DNA of 64,000 nt from Variovorax boronicumulans (GCF_029892485.1 NZ_JARXVG010000006.1:1-64000); one strand, 5' to 3'; shown: positions 17,736 through 27,102, counted from the stretch's first letter. Notes: a model not told the origin generated them from the letters alone. Made by a program: numbers and translations.

Positions 17736-18077
17736 ATGCGCATCGTCTCGCTCCGATCTACCCAGGACCGGCCCTTCGGCCCGGTGCGCGTGGCCGAGCG
17801 CGGCTGGGACCGCACGCGCGGGCTGCTCGGCCGGCCACGGCTGGCCGCAAACGAAGGCTTGCTGATCGCACGCTGCAGTTCGGTGCACACGGTGGGCATG
17901 CGCTATCCGATCGATGTCGTCTTCCTGGACCGGAACGGCCAGATCGTCCGCGTCGTCGAGCAGCTCAAGCCGATGCGCATGGTCTGGTGCCCGGGCGCTG
18001 CCAGGGTGCTCGAACTGGACGCCGGCCAGGCACGCCGCCTGGCGCTGCTGCCGGGCCTGAAGTTGTCGGGTTGGTAA
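17736..18077 (+). CDS. DUF192 family protein in the Tad operon
   Basis: A 113-residue protein of the DUF192 (COG1430) family, recognised from RTRGLLGRPRLAANEGLLI, the motif SSVHTVGMRYPIDVVFLDRN and the closing VLELDAGQARRLALLPG. Family members often have a signal or membrane anchor; this one has neither. The biochemical role of the family is unknown. It lies between tadC and the tadE-like gene with about 20-base gaps, so it is expressed with the pilus genes. Confidence 0.9.
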   Translation: MRIVSLRSTQDRPFGPVRVAERGWDRTRGLLGRPRLAANEGLLIARCSSVHTVGMRYPIDVVFLDRNGQIVRVVEQLKPMRMVWCPGAARVLELDAGQARRLALLPGLKLSGW

Positions 18078-18097
18078 GCGGAGCGCAGGAGAACGAC

Positions 18098-19300
18098 ATG
18101 CATCGCACCTCTCATCCCGTGCATTGTTCGGTGCAGCGCCGGCATCAGCGCGGTGTCTCGATGACCGAGACCCTGATCGCGCTGCCGGTGCTGGTCCTCT
18201 TCCTGATGTGCGTGGTGCAGTTCGGCCTCATCTACCGTGCCCGCCTCACGCTCGAATATGCGGCGCACGAGGCGGCACGCGCGGGCTCGCTCAACAACGG
18301 CATGCCGCTGCCCTTTGTCTTTCGTATCGGCAACTCGACCACGCCGGGCTTGAGCACGCTCAACAGCGCCATGCTGGAGCTCAGCACCAACGCGCTCACC
18401 CGCGGCAGCGTGTGGCAGGGCCTGGTGAAGGGCATGATGCCGCTGAACGTGATCGACCCGAGCGTCGGCGGCATGTTCAAGGGTTGGGTCGCTACCAACA
18501 CCGACCTGATCGAGTCGGCTTGCATCGAATACCTGAACCCCACGCAGACGACTTTCATCGACTGGGCTTTCATCGAGAACTTCGGCGAGAACCGCTGGAC
18601 CCTGCAGATTCCCAACGACACCATGCGCTACCGCAAGCCGCTGCCATACGACTACAAGGCCAAGGCCATGGGCAGCGCCGCAGGCATCAACGACCCGCTG
18701 CCGCCCGACGCCGAACTGCGCGGCAGCACCTCGAACAAGACGCTGGGTGAATCGAACGTGCTGCACCTTCGGGTGCACTACGGCTACCGGCTCGGGATTC
18801 CGGTGGCCAACAAGATCATCCTCACCGCGCTCAAGGGCTACAAGTACGTCGGCGAGGCCTGGTACAGGCTGCTGTCCACCGACGGTGCGACGGCGCCGGG
18901 CACCGACTTCCGCCTCAACCAGCTGGACGCCTACTACATCGCCAATGGCAAGATCCCGCTGGTGGCCGAGGGCGTGGTGGGCATGGAGTCGCCGATGTAC
19001 TGGCATCCGTTCTATTCGTTCGGTCCCACGAGCGACCGCAGCATCGAGCTGCAGTGGGACCCGGCGTGGAGCAACAACCTGGGCAACAACGTGCTGGAGA
19101 AGCCGGGCGACGCGATGACCAACATCTTCGCCTTCGTGCGCAACAACAGCACCGAATGGGCCACGCAACTGCTGGCCCGCGGCGTCGACGCGCTGGCCGA
19201 CAAGGTGGGCGACGGCAACTCCTTCTGCCCGGCGCTCTGGGACGGCGCGGTCAAGGGGCAGCTGGACAAGGTGCCGAACCCGAACCGGGAAGGGTCCTGA
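18098..19300 (+). CDS. TadE-like pseudopilin
   Basis: A 400-residue protein. After a 26-residue basic leader comes RG/VSMTETLIALPVLVLFLMCV, a TadE-type processing and membrane segment with Glu at +5, then the conserved RARLTLEYAAHEAARAGSL. The long C-terminal part is periplasmic and unrecognised; usual TadE proteins are shorter (about 150-200 residues). GGAG at 18088-18091 supports the ATG at 18098. The stop overlaps the start of the next gene. Confidence 0.87.
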   Translation: MHRTSHPVHCSVQRRHQRGVSMTETLIALPVLVLFLMCVVQFGLIYRARLTLEYAAHEAARAGSLNNGMPLPFVFRIGNSTTPGLSTLNSAMLELSTNALTRGSVWQGLVKGMMPLNVIDPSVGGMFKGWVATNTDLIESACIEYLNPTQTTFIDWAFIENFGENRWTLQIPNDTMRYRKPLPYDYKAKAMGSAAGINDPLPPDAELRGSTSNKTLGESNVLHLRVHYGYRLGIPVANKIILTALKGYKYVGEAWYRLLSTDGATAPGTDFRLNQLDAYYIANGKIPLVAEGVVGMESPMYWHPFYSFGPTSDRSIELQWDPAWSNNLGNNVLEKPGDAMTNIFAFVRNNSTEWATQLLARGVDALADKVGDGNSFCPALWDGAVKGQLDKVPNPNREGS

Positions 19301-21555
19301 TGACAGAAGCGAGAAGGGCAAGGGAAGGCGCCGGCGCGCTGGCGCTCTGCGCATCGACGATCTTCGTCTCGGCCTTTCTTCTCTTCCTGGTGCAGCCGCT
19401 GATCGCGCGGCAGATCCTGCCGTGGTTCGGCGGCTCGGCCGCGGTGTGGACGCTGTGCCTCGTGTTCTTCCAGGTGGTGCTGCTCCTGGGCTACTTCTAT
19501 GCCGATCTTCTCTCGCGCCGGCCGCTGCGTACGCAGGCCATCGTGCATGCGCTTCTCTTGCTCGCGGCCTGCGCGATGCTGCCGGTGATCCCCGATGCCG
19601 CGTGGAAGCCGACGGGGCAGGGCGATCCCGCGACGGGCGTGCTCGCCGTGCTGGCCGCGACCGTCGGGCTGCCGTACCTCGCGGTGTGCACCACCGGGCC
19701 GCTGGTGCAGAGCTGGGTCGCGCGGCTGCATGCGGGCGATGCGCCGCGGCAGGCGAAGGTCTACCGGCTGTTCGCGCTGTCGAACCTCGCGGCGCTGGCT
19801 GCCCTCGTGGTGTATCCCTTCGTGCTGGAGCCGGTGTTCGCGCTGCGTGCGCAGGCCATCGCGTGGTCGGCGGGCTTCGGGCTGTTCGCGGTGTTGGCGA
19901 TCGTGTCAGTGGTGGCTGTGGCGAAGGCGCGGCCAGTGTGGATCCGCGACGAAGCGGCCGCAACCACAGCGGCGCCGCTGTCGTGGTCCGACCAGATCCT
20001 GTGGCTGCTGCTCTCCGCGCTCGGCACGGTCGCGCTGCTCGCGGTGTCGGCCTTCATCACGCAGGACATCGCCTCGGTGCCGATGCTGTGGATCGTGCCG
20101 CTCGCGCTGTATCTCCTGAGCTTCGTGCTGTGCTTCGACAGCGACTTCTGGTACCGGCGCTGGCTCTTCTGGCCGGCCGTGCTGGTGCTCGCGCCGGTGA
20201 TGGGCTGGTACCTCAACACGCCGCAGCGCTCGCTGCCGATTCCCGCGGCCATCGGGCTCTTCTGCGCCGGGCTGTTCGCGACCTGCATGTTCTCGAACGG
20301 CGAGCTCGCACGGGCGCGGCCCGGGGCGGCGCGGCTCACGCGCTTCTACCTGTTGCTCGCGCTCGGCGGCGCAGTGGGCGGCATCTTCGCGGGTGTCATT
20401 GCGCCGCACTTCTTCAACGGCTACTGGGAGCTGCCGGCGAGCCTGGCGGTGCCGGGGCTCATCGTCCTGTGGCTCGCGCGTGCACGCCAGCAGTGGGTGT
20501 GGTTTGCGTTCGCGCTCGCCGTCGTGGTGGGCTTCGCCGCGTTCCTGCGGATGGACGCGGTCGCGGTGTCGACGAATGTCTTTCACGCGTCGGTCGCCGC
20601 GCTGGCCTGCTTCGCGGCAGGCTACACCGCATGGCGCGCGCGCTCATGGGCCGCGGGCGCGGGGCTGGCGGGCGCGCTGGTGTCGGCGGCCGTGGCCTGG
20701 CTTTCCATCGCCAGCGTGCTCGAAACCGACAACCGGACGATGCTGCGCGTGCGCAACTTCTATGGTGCGCTGCGCGTGGAGCAGTTCGGCATTCCGGGCG
20801 GGTTGACCGCATCGCGCCGGCTGATGCACGGCGTCATTTCGCACGGCGAGCAACTGCAGGGTGCGGTGCAGCGGCGCCTGCCGAGCACCTACTACGGACC
20901 GGAATCGGGCGCGGGGCTCGCACTGCTCACGAACCGCGGTGCATCGCAGCGGGTGGGCGTGATCGGCCTGGGCGTGGGCACGCTGGCGGCCTTCGGGCGC
21001 AGCGGCGATACCTTCCGCTTCTACGAGATCAACCCGCGCGTGATGGCGGCGGCGCGCTCGCACTTCACTTACCTCGCCGACTCGGCTGCGACGGTCGAGA
21101 TCGCGCAGGGCGATGCGCGCCTCCTGATGCAGCAGGAGCTCGATGCGCACGGCTCGCAGCGCTTCGATGTGATCGTGGTCGACGCCTTCTCGGGAGATGC
21201 GATCCCGATGCACCTGATGACGCGCGAGGCGCTGGCGCTCTATCGCAGGCACCTGCTGCCCACGGGCGTGATCGCGTTCCACATCAGCAACCGGCACCTG
21301 GTTCTCGCGCCGGTGGTCAAGCGCCTGGCCGACGATGCGGGCATGCAGGCGTTGCGCGTCCAATTCAAACCCGCGCCCGGCAATGCCACCCTGGAGCACA
21401 CCTCGGAGTACGTGCTGCTGACGAACGACGCGCGCTTTCTGCAGGACCCCGTCGTCCTCGAGCGCGGCGAAGCCATCGATGCCGCCGGAGTGGCGACATG
21501 GACCGACGACCACAGCAACCTGCTGGCCGCGCTGCGGTGGACGACCAAGCCTTGA
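19300..21555 (+). CDS. Membrane protein with C-terminal spermidine-synthase-like domain
   Basis: A 751-residue protein. The first about 490 residues hold 10 or more membrane helices, beginning CASTIFVSAFLLFLVQPLIA, the typical start of this MFS-like/spermidine-synthase fusion family. The C-terminal about 240 residues have a Rossmann-type SAM or dcSAM-binding fold (VGVIGLGVGTLAAFG, then EINPRVM and FDVIVVDAFSGDAIPMHLMT). Substrate and reaction are unknown. It overlaps the tadE-like stop by one base (TGATG), so it is coupled to the Tad operon, which is not a usual arrangement. Confidence 0.88.
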   Translation: MTEARRAREGAGALALCASTIFVSAFLLFLVQPLIARQILPWFGGSAAVWTLCLVFFQVVLLLGYFYADLLSRRPLRTQAIVHALLLLAACAMLPVIPDAAWKPTGQGDPATGVLAVLAATVGLPYLAVCTTGPLVQSWVARLHAGDAPRQAKVYRLFALSNLAALAALVVYPFVLEPVFALRAQAIAWSAGFGLFAVLAIVSVVAVAKARPVWIRDEAAATTAAPLSWSDQILWLLLSALGTVALLAVSAFITQDIASVPMLWIVPLALYLLSFVLCFDSDFWYRRWLFWPAVLVLAPVMGWYLNTPQRSLPIPAAIGLFCAGLFATCMFSNGELARARPGAARLTRFYLLLALGGAVGGIFAGVIAPHFFNGYWELPASLAVPGLIVLWLARARQQWVWFAFALAVVVGFAAFLRMDAVAVSTNVFHASVAALACFAAGYTAWRARSWAAGAGLAGALVSAAVAWLSIASVLETDNRTMLRVRNFYGALRVEQFGIPGGLTASRRLMHGVISHGEQLQGAVQRRLPSTYYGPESGAGLALLTNRGASQRVGVIGLGVGTLAAFGRSGDTFRFYEINPRVMAAARSHFTYLADSAATVEIAQGDARLLMQQELDAHGSQRFDVIVVDAFSGDAIPMHLMTREALALYRRHLLPTGVIAFHISNRHLVLAPVVKRLADDAGMQALRVQFKPAPGNATLEHTSEYVLLTNDARFLQDPVVLERGEAIDAAGVATWTDDHSNLLAALRWTTKP

Positions 21556-21666
21556 GCTGAAGCGCGGGACGCCGCCGTCATGCAGGAGACAGACGGACGG
21601 GACCGGGCCGGGCACCATGGCGCAACCGTTGCCCGACCCATCCATCCCAACCCGGAAGACATCCGC

Positions 21667-22911
21667 ATGGAATTCGCCTACACGCCCAAGGTCCAGGATC
21701 TGCGCACCCGCCTGCTCGCCTTCATGGACGCGCACATCTACCCGAACGAGAAGCGCCAGGCCGAGGAGGCGCACCAGTCCTGGCTGAACGCGCAGAAGAG
21801 CGGCGGCTTCTACACCGGCTTGCCGCTGCTGGAAGAGCTCAAGGAGAAGGCGCGCGCGGCGGGCCTGTGGAACCTGTTCCTGCCCGAGACCGCACATGGC
21901 GCGGGTCTCACGAACCTGGAATACGCGCCGCTGTGCGAGATCATGGGCCGGCGCTACTGGAGCGCCGAGGCGTTCAACTGCAGCGCGCCGGACACGGGCA
22001 ACACCGAGGTGATCGAGCGCTACGGCTCGGCCGCGCAGAAGGCGCGCTGGCTGCAGCCGCTGCTCGATGGCCAGATCCGCTCCGCATTCGCGATGACCGA
22101 ACCGGCCGTGGCCTCTTCGGATGCCACCAACATCGCCTGCAGCATCCGGCGCGAGGGCGACGAGTACGTCATCAACGGCCGCAAGTGGTACATCACCGGC
22201 GCGATGAACGAGCGCTGCAAGCTCTTCATCCTGATGGGCAAGACCGACCCCGACAACGCCGATCGCCACCGCCAGCAGTCGATGGTCATCGTGCCCGCCG
22301 ACACGCCCGGCATCACCGTGCTGCGCGACATGGCACTGGTCAATCACTACGACGCGCCCTTCGGACATCCGGAGGTGCTGTTCGAGAACGTGCGCGTGCC
22401 GTTGGACAACATCCTTCTGGGCGAGGGCCGCGGCTTCGAGATCGCGCAGGGGCGCCTGGGTCCGGGGCGCATCCACCACTGCATGCGCATGATCGGCATG
22501 GCCGAGTCGGCGCTGGAGATGATGTGCGAGCGCGTGGTGTCGCGCGTGGCCTTCGGCAAGCCGCTGGCCGAGCAGGGCGTGTGGCGCGAGCGCATCGCGA
22601 AGAGCCGGATGCTGATCGACCAGACGCGCTGGATGGTGCTGCACGCGGCCTGGCGCATGGACACGGTGGGCAACAAGGTGGCGGCCAAGGAGATCGCGAT
22701 GATCAAGGTGATCGCGCCCAACAACTGCATCCAGGTGATCGACGACGCGATGCAGGCCTTCGGTGCGATGGGCCTGAGCCAGGACACGCTGCTGGTGAAC
22801 TTCTGGGCCTACGCCCGCCACCTGCGGATGGCCGACGGCCCGGACGAAGTGCACCGCAACGCCATCGCCAAGCACGAACTCGCGGGCTATCGCCCGAAGC
22901 AGGTGGCTTGA
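21667..22911 (+). CDS. Acyl-CoA dehydrogenase
   Basis: A 414-residue FAD-dependent acyl-CoA dehydrogenase that introduces a trans-2 double bond in an acyl-CoA and passes electrons to ETF. Landmarks: [20 protein letters not shown] (FAD/substrate region), [13 protein letters not shown], the C-terminal [15 protein letters not shown] and [16 protein letters not shown]. Chain length is not readable. The ATG at 21667 gives a family-like N-terminus ([17 protein letters not shown]). It is 111 bases from the preceding gene and convergent with the lyase-like gene. Confidence 0.94.
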   Translation: MEFAYTPKVQDLRTRLLAFMDAHIYPNEKRQAEEAHQSWLNAQKSGGFYTGLPLLEELKEKARAAGLWNLFLPETAHGAGLTNLEYAPLCEIMGRRYWSAEAFNCSAPDTGNTEVIERYGSAAQKARWLQPLLDGQIRSAFAMTEPAVASSDATNIACSIRREGDEYVINGRKWYITGAMNERCKLFILMGKTDPDNADRHRQQSMVIVPADTPGITVLRDMALVNHYDAPFGHPEVLFENVRVPLDNILLGEGRGFEIAQGRLGPGRIHHCMRMIGMAESALEMMCERVVSRVAFGKPLAEQGVWRERIAKSRMLIDQTRWMVLHAAWRMDTVGNKVAAKEIAMIKVIAPNNCIQVIDDAMQAFGAMGLSQDTLLVNFWAYARHLRMADGPDEVHRNAIAKHELAGYRPKQVA

Positions 22912-22917
22912 AGCCCT

Positions 22918-25065
22918 TCAGATTCCCGCCAGCGCGGCGATTTCCGCCGCGCCGAGTGCGCCGCTGTAGATCCGGAAATCGTCCACGCGCCCCTGCAGAT
23001 CGGGGTCGTCCGGAAACTGCGAGCGGCCGAGCCGGTTCTGCGTCGTCTCGCCGAGGTCGGCGGGCGTGAGCGTCATCTCTGCGTTGGTGCCGGCGACGAT
23101 GCCGTCCACGTACAGCGTTCCGAGCGTGCCCGAGAGGGTGACCGCGACATGCACCCAGCGTCCGGTCGGAAGCGCCGCCGGACCGTCGATCACCTGCTCG
23201 TTGTAGCCGTGGACCGTGGAGATCGCGTAGCGGACCACGCCCTTTCCGTTGCGCGCCGTGAGCATCATGTAGCGGCGCGTGCCGGAGCCGAAGTCGAACA
23301 CGCGCGCCCACGTCGCGGCGCTGTCCAGGAAGACCCTCACCGAGACCGTGAAGTCGGCGGCGTTCTTCGCAAGGCCCGTCGGAAGGCTGACGGGCGTGCG
23401 CGCGCCGCCATCGGGCTTCCACTGCAGCAGCAACTCGGGCGGCACGGACACCCGCGCTTCGCTGGACGGTGCGCTGTCGCCCGCGGCCGTGGCCGCGACG
23501 ATCACGTAGTGGTACACGCCGGTCGCGCTGAGCGCGGTGTCGTTGAAGGTGAGCACGTCGGTGATGCCCGATGCGATCACGCTGTAGGGGCCGCCCGCCT
23601 GCTCCGCGCGGCGCACCGAGTAGCCCTGCGCGCCGGTGCAGCCCCACCATGACAGCACCACCTGCGTGCCGCGCAGGCGCGCGGTCAACCCGCTGGGCCG
23701 CCCGGCCGTCGGCAGCGGATCGCGCGTGAAGGTCAGCGTGCCGAAGCCCAGTTCATCGCCCTTGCCGCCGTCTCCCTCGGGGCGCATCTGGATGGCTTGC
23801 AGGGCGGTGTAGGGGGTCGCGATGCCCAGGCGATTGGCGTAGTGGTTGTGCACGCTTTCCCAGATGCCTCGCCGGTGGCCCAGGGCGCCCGTCGACAGCA
23901 CGGACTGCGTGCCCTGCCGGTTGATGTTGGTGATGTACGGCACCGTGTAGAAGCCGCCATTGCCATTGGGAAGATTGGACTTCGCCACGTACTCGGCGCC
24001 GGCCAGGAAGCGGTTGTTCTCGTAGCCGTAGATGTCGTCGCCCTGGTTCCATGCCATCTCGCAGAAGGCGCCCGCAAGGCCGATGCCCAGCGTGCAGTGG
24101 CCCTGGTCGCGTCCGCTCTCCTGCCATTGGCCGAGGTAGCCGGGATGCACGTAGTAGACCGCCTGCAGGCCCGCACCGTTGCCCTGGCCTGCCTTGTAGT
24201 AGCTGATCGCCTCGTCGTAGATGTCCGGCCGGTCGCAGAGCACGCCAATGGCCAGCATCGAGGCCATGGTGCACTGGTCCCAGTTGGCCCAGTAGTTGGT
24301 GATGCCGGTGGCGTTGGTGCCGTTGTGGTCGGTGAGGAAGCTGTGGTTGAGCGGATAGAAGATGTCCAGCATCATGGTCTGGAAGCGCGCGAAATCGGCC
24401 GGCGCCCAGCCGTCGTAGGTGCGCATGATCTCGGCCGCGTTCGCGAACTCGTAGCCGTAGATGCCCGCTGCGAGAAAGCGGTCCGCATTGCCCGTGACCT
24501 CCTTCAGCGTGGAGGACCACTCGTTCAGGAAGACCACGGCAAGGTCGGCATAGCGCGTGTCCTGCGAGACCTTCCAGCGCAGCGCGAGTTGGTAGGCGCG
24601 CGCGACGTCGATGTAGAACTGCGCGAAGTTCTGGCCCGGGACGTCCCCCCGGATCACCGTGGCCAGCGGACGCGGCTTCGCACCGAGCTGCGCGCGGCCG
24701 TTGCCTGTCAATGCATTCCAGCCGGCGAGCCACGGTTGTGCCTGGTCCTTGACCTTCTGGCGCATGCGCTCGAAGTCGCTGTCGGTGTGAAGGAGGCCGG
24801 GGTGTACGAACTTGCGTGCTTGAGGAGACGGGGCCGGGGAGGGGGCCGGCGCGGGCGCGGGTGCGACGGCAGGTTCGCTGGAGGGATCGGCTGCCCCGGG
24901 AGGTGCTGCATCCGCTGCCGCGGTTCCCGCGGCAGTGATGCCGCCGAAGAAGCTGCCGCCTCCACCTCCGCAAGCTGTTGTGCCCAGAGCGGCAAGGCCG
25001 ATCGCGCCGACGCAAAAAATTCGACGGTCCAGGGTGGTGTTGTTTTCGTTGTCCGATGAATGCAT
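22918..25065 (-). CDS. Secreted alginate-lyase-like protein with FN3 and LamG domains
   Basis: A 715-residue exported protein. The leader has a twin-arginine-like DRRIFCVGAIGLAALG ending TTACGGGGG; the Cys at 32 could be lipidated but the lipobox is not canonical. A Pro/Ala linker (residues 60-100) precedes an alginate-lyase-type alpha-barrel domain (about 105-430, with FVHPGLLHTDSDFERMRQKV and NGTNATGITNYWANWDQ). A fibronectin III-like domain (about 455-550) and a LamG/concanavalin-type domain (about 555-715, with GRWVHVAVTLSGTLGTLYVD and RVDDFRIYSGAL) follow. It probably binds and degrades an acidic polysaccharide; the substrate is inferred. Confidence 0.87.
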   Translation of the reverse strand: MHSSDNENNTTLDRRIFCVGAIGLAALGTTACGGGGGSFFGGITAAGTAAADAAPPGAADPSSEPAVAPAPAPAPSPAPSPQARKFVHPGLLHTDSDFERMRQKVKDQAQPWLAGWNALTGNGRAQLGAKPRPLATVIRGDVPGQNFAQFYIDVARAYQLALRWKVSQDTRYADLAVVFLNEWSSTLKEVTGNADRFLAAGIYGYEFANAAEIMRTYDGWAPADFARFQTMMLDIFYPLNHSFLTDHNGTNATGITNYWANWDQCTMASMLAIGVLCDRPDIYDEAISYYKAGQGNGAGLQAVYYVHPGYLGQWQESGRDQGHCTLGIGLAGAFCEMAWNQGDDIYGYENNRFLAGAEYVAKSNLPNGNGGFYTVPYITNINRQGTQSVLSTGALGHRRGIWESVHNHYANRLGIATPYTALQAIQMRPEGDGGKGDELGFGTLTFTRDPLPTAGRPSGLTARLRGTQVVLSWWGCTGAQGYSVRRAEQAGGPYSVIASGITDVLTFNDTALSATGVYHYVIVAATAAGDSAPSSEARVSVPPELLLQWKPDGGARTPVSLPTGLAKNAADFTVSVRVFLDSAATWARVFDFGSGTRRYMMLTARNGKGVVRYAISTVHGYNEQVIDGPAALPTGRWVHVAVTLSGTLGTLYVDGIVAGTNAEMTLTPADLGETTQNRLGRSQFPDDPDLQGRVDDFRIYSGALGAAEIAALAGI

Positions 25066-25209
25066 TGCAGAACCGTGTGAGTGAGTCGCGTCCGGTGCCG
25101 CAACATGCGTGCCGATCGCGCACACGGATCACGCACGGATCGCTCGCGCAGATCGATAAGGTGAAACGGTGCATGAAGCTTGCTCCGGGCGGCCAGAGCA
25201 AGTGGTCAT

Positions 25210-25256
25210 CTGACATTTCGTGGCACATGCGCCATCGAGGCGCCACGAAATGTCAG
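25210..25256. repeat. Perfect 15-base inverted repeat (operator or terminator-like hairpin)
   Basis: CTGACATTTCGTGGC at 25210-25224 is repeated as its exact complement at 25242-25256, with 17 bases between. It lies between the stop of the MarR paralogue (25268) and the start of the lyase-like gene (25065), both on the minus strand. No T-run follows on the minus strand, so it is either a Rho-independent-like hairpin without a tail or a dyad operator upstream of the lyase gene. Confidence 0.7.
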
Positions 25257-25267
25257 CTCGCTCGCCC

Positions 25268-25819
25268 TCAGGCCATGCTGGTATGCCTTGGCCAGTGGTG
25301 GCGCGTGCCTCCTGAGCGGCGGTCGGCCTTCTCCGGAACGACCTGCCGCGCGTTCAGCACATTGCCGCGCGATTCGAGGCGGTACAGGCAATCGAGAAAG
25401 ATCTCGTGATGCTCGGCATCGAGGCCCTTGAGCAGGTCGACGTTGAGATCGGCCATGCGCGGAAACAGATCCTCGAAGAGCTGCCATCCGGCATCGCTCA
25501 GTTGCACATGGACTTCGCGGCCGTCGTCTGCGTTCTGGCGCCTCTCGATCAATTGCTTCTCGAAAAGACTGCGCAGGCCGCGCGAGGTGCGCACGCGGTC
25601 CAGCTGCAACTGCTCGGCGAGGGCCGAGGGCCTGGTCTCTCCGATCTGCGCGAGCATGCCGATCATTCCCCACTCGCGATGCGTGATGCCGAAGCCTCCT
25701 TCGACGATGCGCGTCGCCATGGCCCTGCTGGTGCGCGTGGCACGCCACAGGCGAAAGAGGAGGAGGTCGTCCAGGGCGCGCGGCGCGCGCAATGCGGTCG
25801 TGTCGGGAAAGGCTTGCAT
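25268..25819 (-). CDS. MarR-family regulator, paralogue of 5655-6227
   Basis: A 183-residue MarR protein with the same architecture as the gene at 5655: the N-terminus FPDTTALRAPRALDDLLLF, the recognition region LAEQLQLDRVRTSRGLRSL and the wing KQLIERRQNADDGREVHVQL. The ATG at 25819 is chosen because it aligns with the paralogue start. It lies upstream of the alginate-lyase-like gene on the same strand, separated by 202 bases that contain a strong dyad, so regulation of the lyase gene is possible. Confidence 0.91.
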   Translation of the reverse strand: MQAFPDTTALRAPRALDDLLLFRLWRATRTSRAMATRIVEGGFGITHREWGMIGMLAQIGETRPSALAEQLQLDRVRTSRGLRSLFEKQLIERRQNADDGREVHVQLSDAGWQLFEDLFPRMADLNVDLLKGLDAEHHEIFLDCLYRLESRGNVLNARQVVPEKADRRSGGTRHHWPRHTSMA

Positions 25820-26142
25820 GTGGATCAAGGCTCGTTGACGAGGCTGCCGGGTAGTTGATTAGGTCAATTGGTCGTTAAGTTTCTATAACCACCGAGAGCG
25901 ACATGCTGCTGTAACTTGGATCGGACAGCGAGCTTTTTCTACAAAGCACATCGCGTTCCCGGGGATGTCAGCTGCTGTTCAGTGTGTGGATTGAGGGGCG
26001 TACCTCAATTCCGCCGCCGGTGGGCATCTGCAATGCATGCAATGCCCCTGATTGGTGCCTTTTGCGATATCAAAAAAGTGTTGGAGACATACCGAAAAAG
26101 AAAGCCGGCTCGAACCCGGCGATAACAACAGAAAGATTCCTT

Positions 26143-27057
26143 GTGCTCGATCTGAATGAAGTAGCGATGTTTGTGCAGGTGGCTCGCAGCGGCAGCTTCG
26201 CCGAGGCGGCGCGGCGGTTGAGCGTGCCCTCGGCCACGGTGAGCCGGCGTATCCAGCAACTCGAGGCGCGGCTGGGCACGCGGTTGATGCAGCGCTCGAC
26301 CCGAAAGCTCACACTGACGAGCGCGGGCGAATCCTTCCACGAGCGATGCGGCCCGGCGGTCGAGGAACTCATCGAGGCCGGCCAGCTGCATGTTGCGGAC
26401 AACGCCGAGCCCAGTGGCACGGTGCGCGTGGCCGCGCCCACCAGCTTCTTCGATTTCTTCCAGATGGAATGGGTCGAGGCGTTCCTGGCCGAGCATCCGC
26501 AGGTGCGGCTGGACTTCGTGCTCAGCGACCAGCTGGTCGACCTGATCGCCGATCGCATCGACATCGCATTTCGTGGCGGTCCCTTGCAGGACTCCTGCTA
26601 TGTGGCGCGGCGCATCTTCGCCAGCTATGGCGAGCTGATCGCCAGCCCGTCCTATCTGGCAACGCATGGCACGCCCGCCACCCTGGAAGAACTGAGCGAG
26701 CACGAGTGCGTGGTGCAGCCCGATGCCAGCGGCAGTGCCACCTGGCGCCTGCAGGATGTGGAGGGCGTGGAGACGGAAGTGCGCGTCAGGGGGCGCTTCA
26801 ACAGCAATGCACAGGAAGTGCTGCGCAAGGCCGCTTGCGCGGGACTCGGCATCGCCGCCTTGCCCTCGGTCCTGACGGCCTGCGACATCGCCGCCGGCCG
26901 GCTGGTGCGGGTGCTGCCCGAATACACGCGGGCCGGCCGTGGCCTGAGCATGGTCTATCCCAGCCGCCAGCAGCGTCCGCTGGCCGTGTCGATGTTCGCC
27001 GACATGGCGGTGGAGAAGCTCAGCGAGCAGGATTGGATGCCCTCATCTGGTGCGTAG
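26143..27057 (+). CDS. LysR-family regulator (CrgA-like group)
   Basis: A 304-residue LysR protein starting at GTG 26143 (LDLNEVAMFVQVARSGSFAE, then AARRLSVPSATVSRRIQQLE). The DNA-binding domain is of the CrgA/aromatic-degradation subgroup, different from the NodD-like copies at 1.5-5.6 kb. The effector domain spans about residues 90-295. The upstream 323-base gap (25820-26142) holds AT-rich sequence compatible with promoters but no gene. No obvious target operon is adjacent. Confidence 0.9.
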   Translation: MLDLNEVAMFVQVARSGSFAEAARRLSVPSATVSRRIQQLEARLGTRLMQRSTRKLTLTSAGESFHERCGPAVEELIEAGQLHVADNAEPSGTVRVAAPTSFFDFFQMEWVEAFLAEHPQVRLDFVLSDQLVDLIADRIDIAFRGGPLQDSCYVARRIFASYGELIASPSYLATHGTPATLEELSEHECVVQPDASGSATWRLQDVEGVETEVRVRGRFNSNAQEVLRKAACAGLGIAALPSVLTACDIAAGRLVRVLPEYTRAGRGLSMVYPSRQQRPLAVSMFADMAVEKLSEQDWMPSSGA

Positions 27058-27072
27058 ATGGGCCGGGTGTCA

Positions 27073-27102
27073 TTGCCCTGAAAAATGAGTGGCTTCATTT
27101 CA
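27073..27102. promoter_or_regulatory. 30-base conserved motif, copy 2 (candidate operator)
   Basis: Second copy of the element at 6219-6248, with four differences in 30 bases and TGAAA/TTTCA half-sites conserved. It lies about 100-130 bases before the first minor-pilin gene, just after the LysR stop codon. Confidence 0.5.

Noticed and set aside
26104..26120. tRNA T-arm-like hairpin (GCCGG-CTCGAAC-CCGGC) before the LysR gene
   Set aside because: It resembles a T-arm, but no anticodon arm, acceptor stem or CCA end can be built around it, and position 54 is C. Likely chance.
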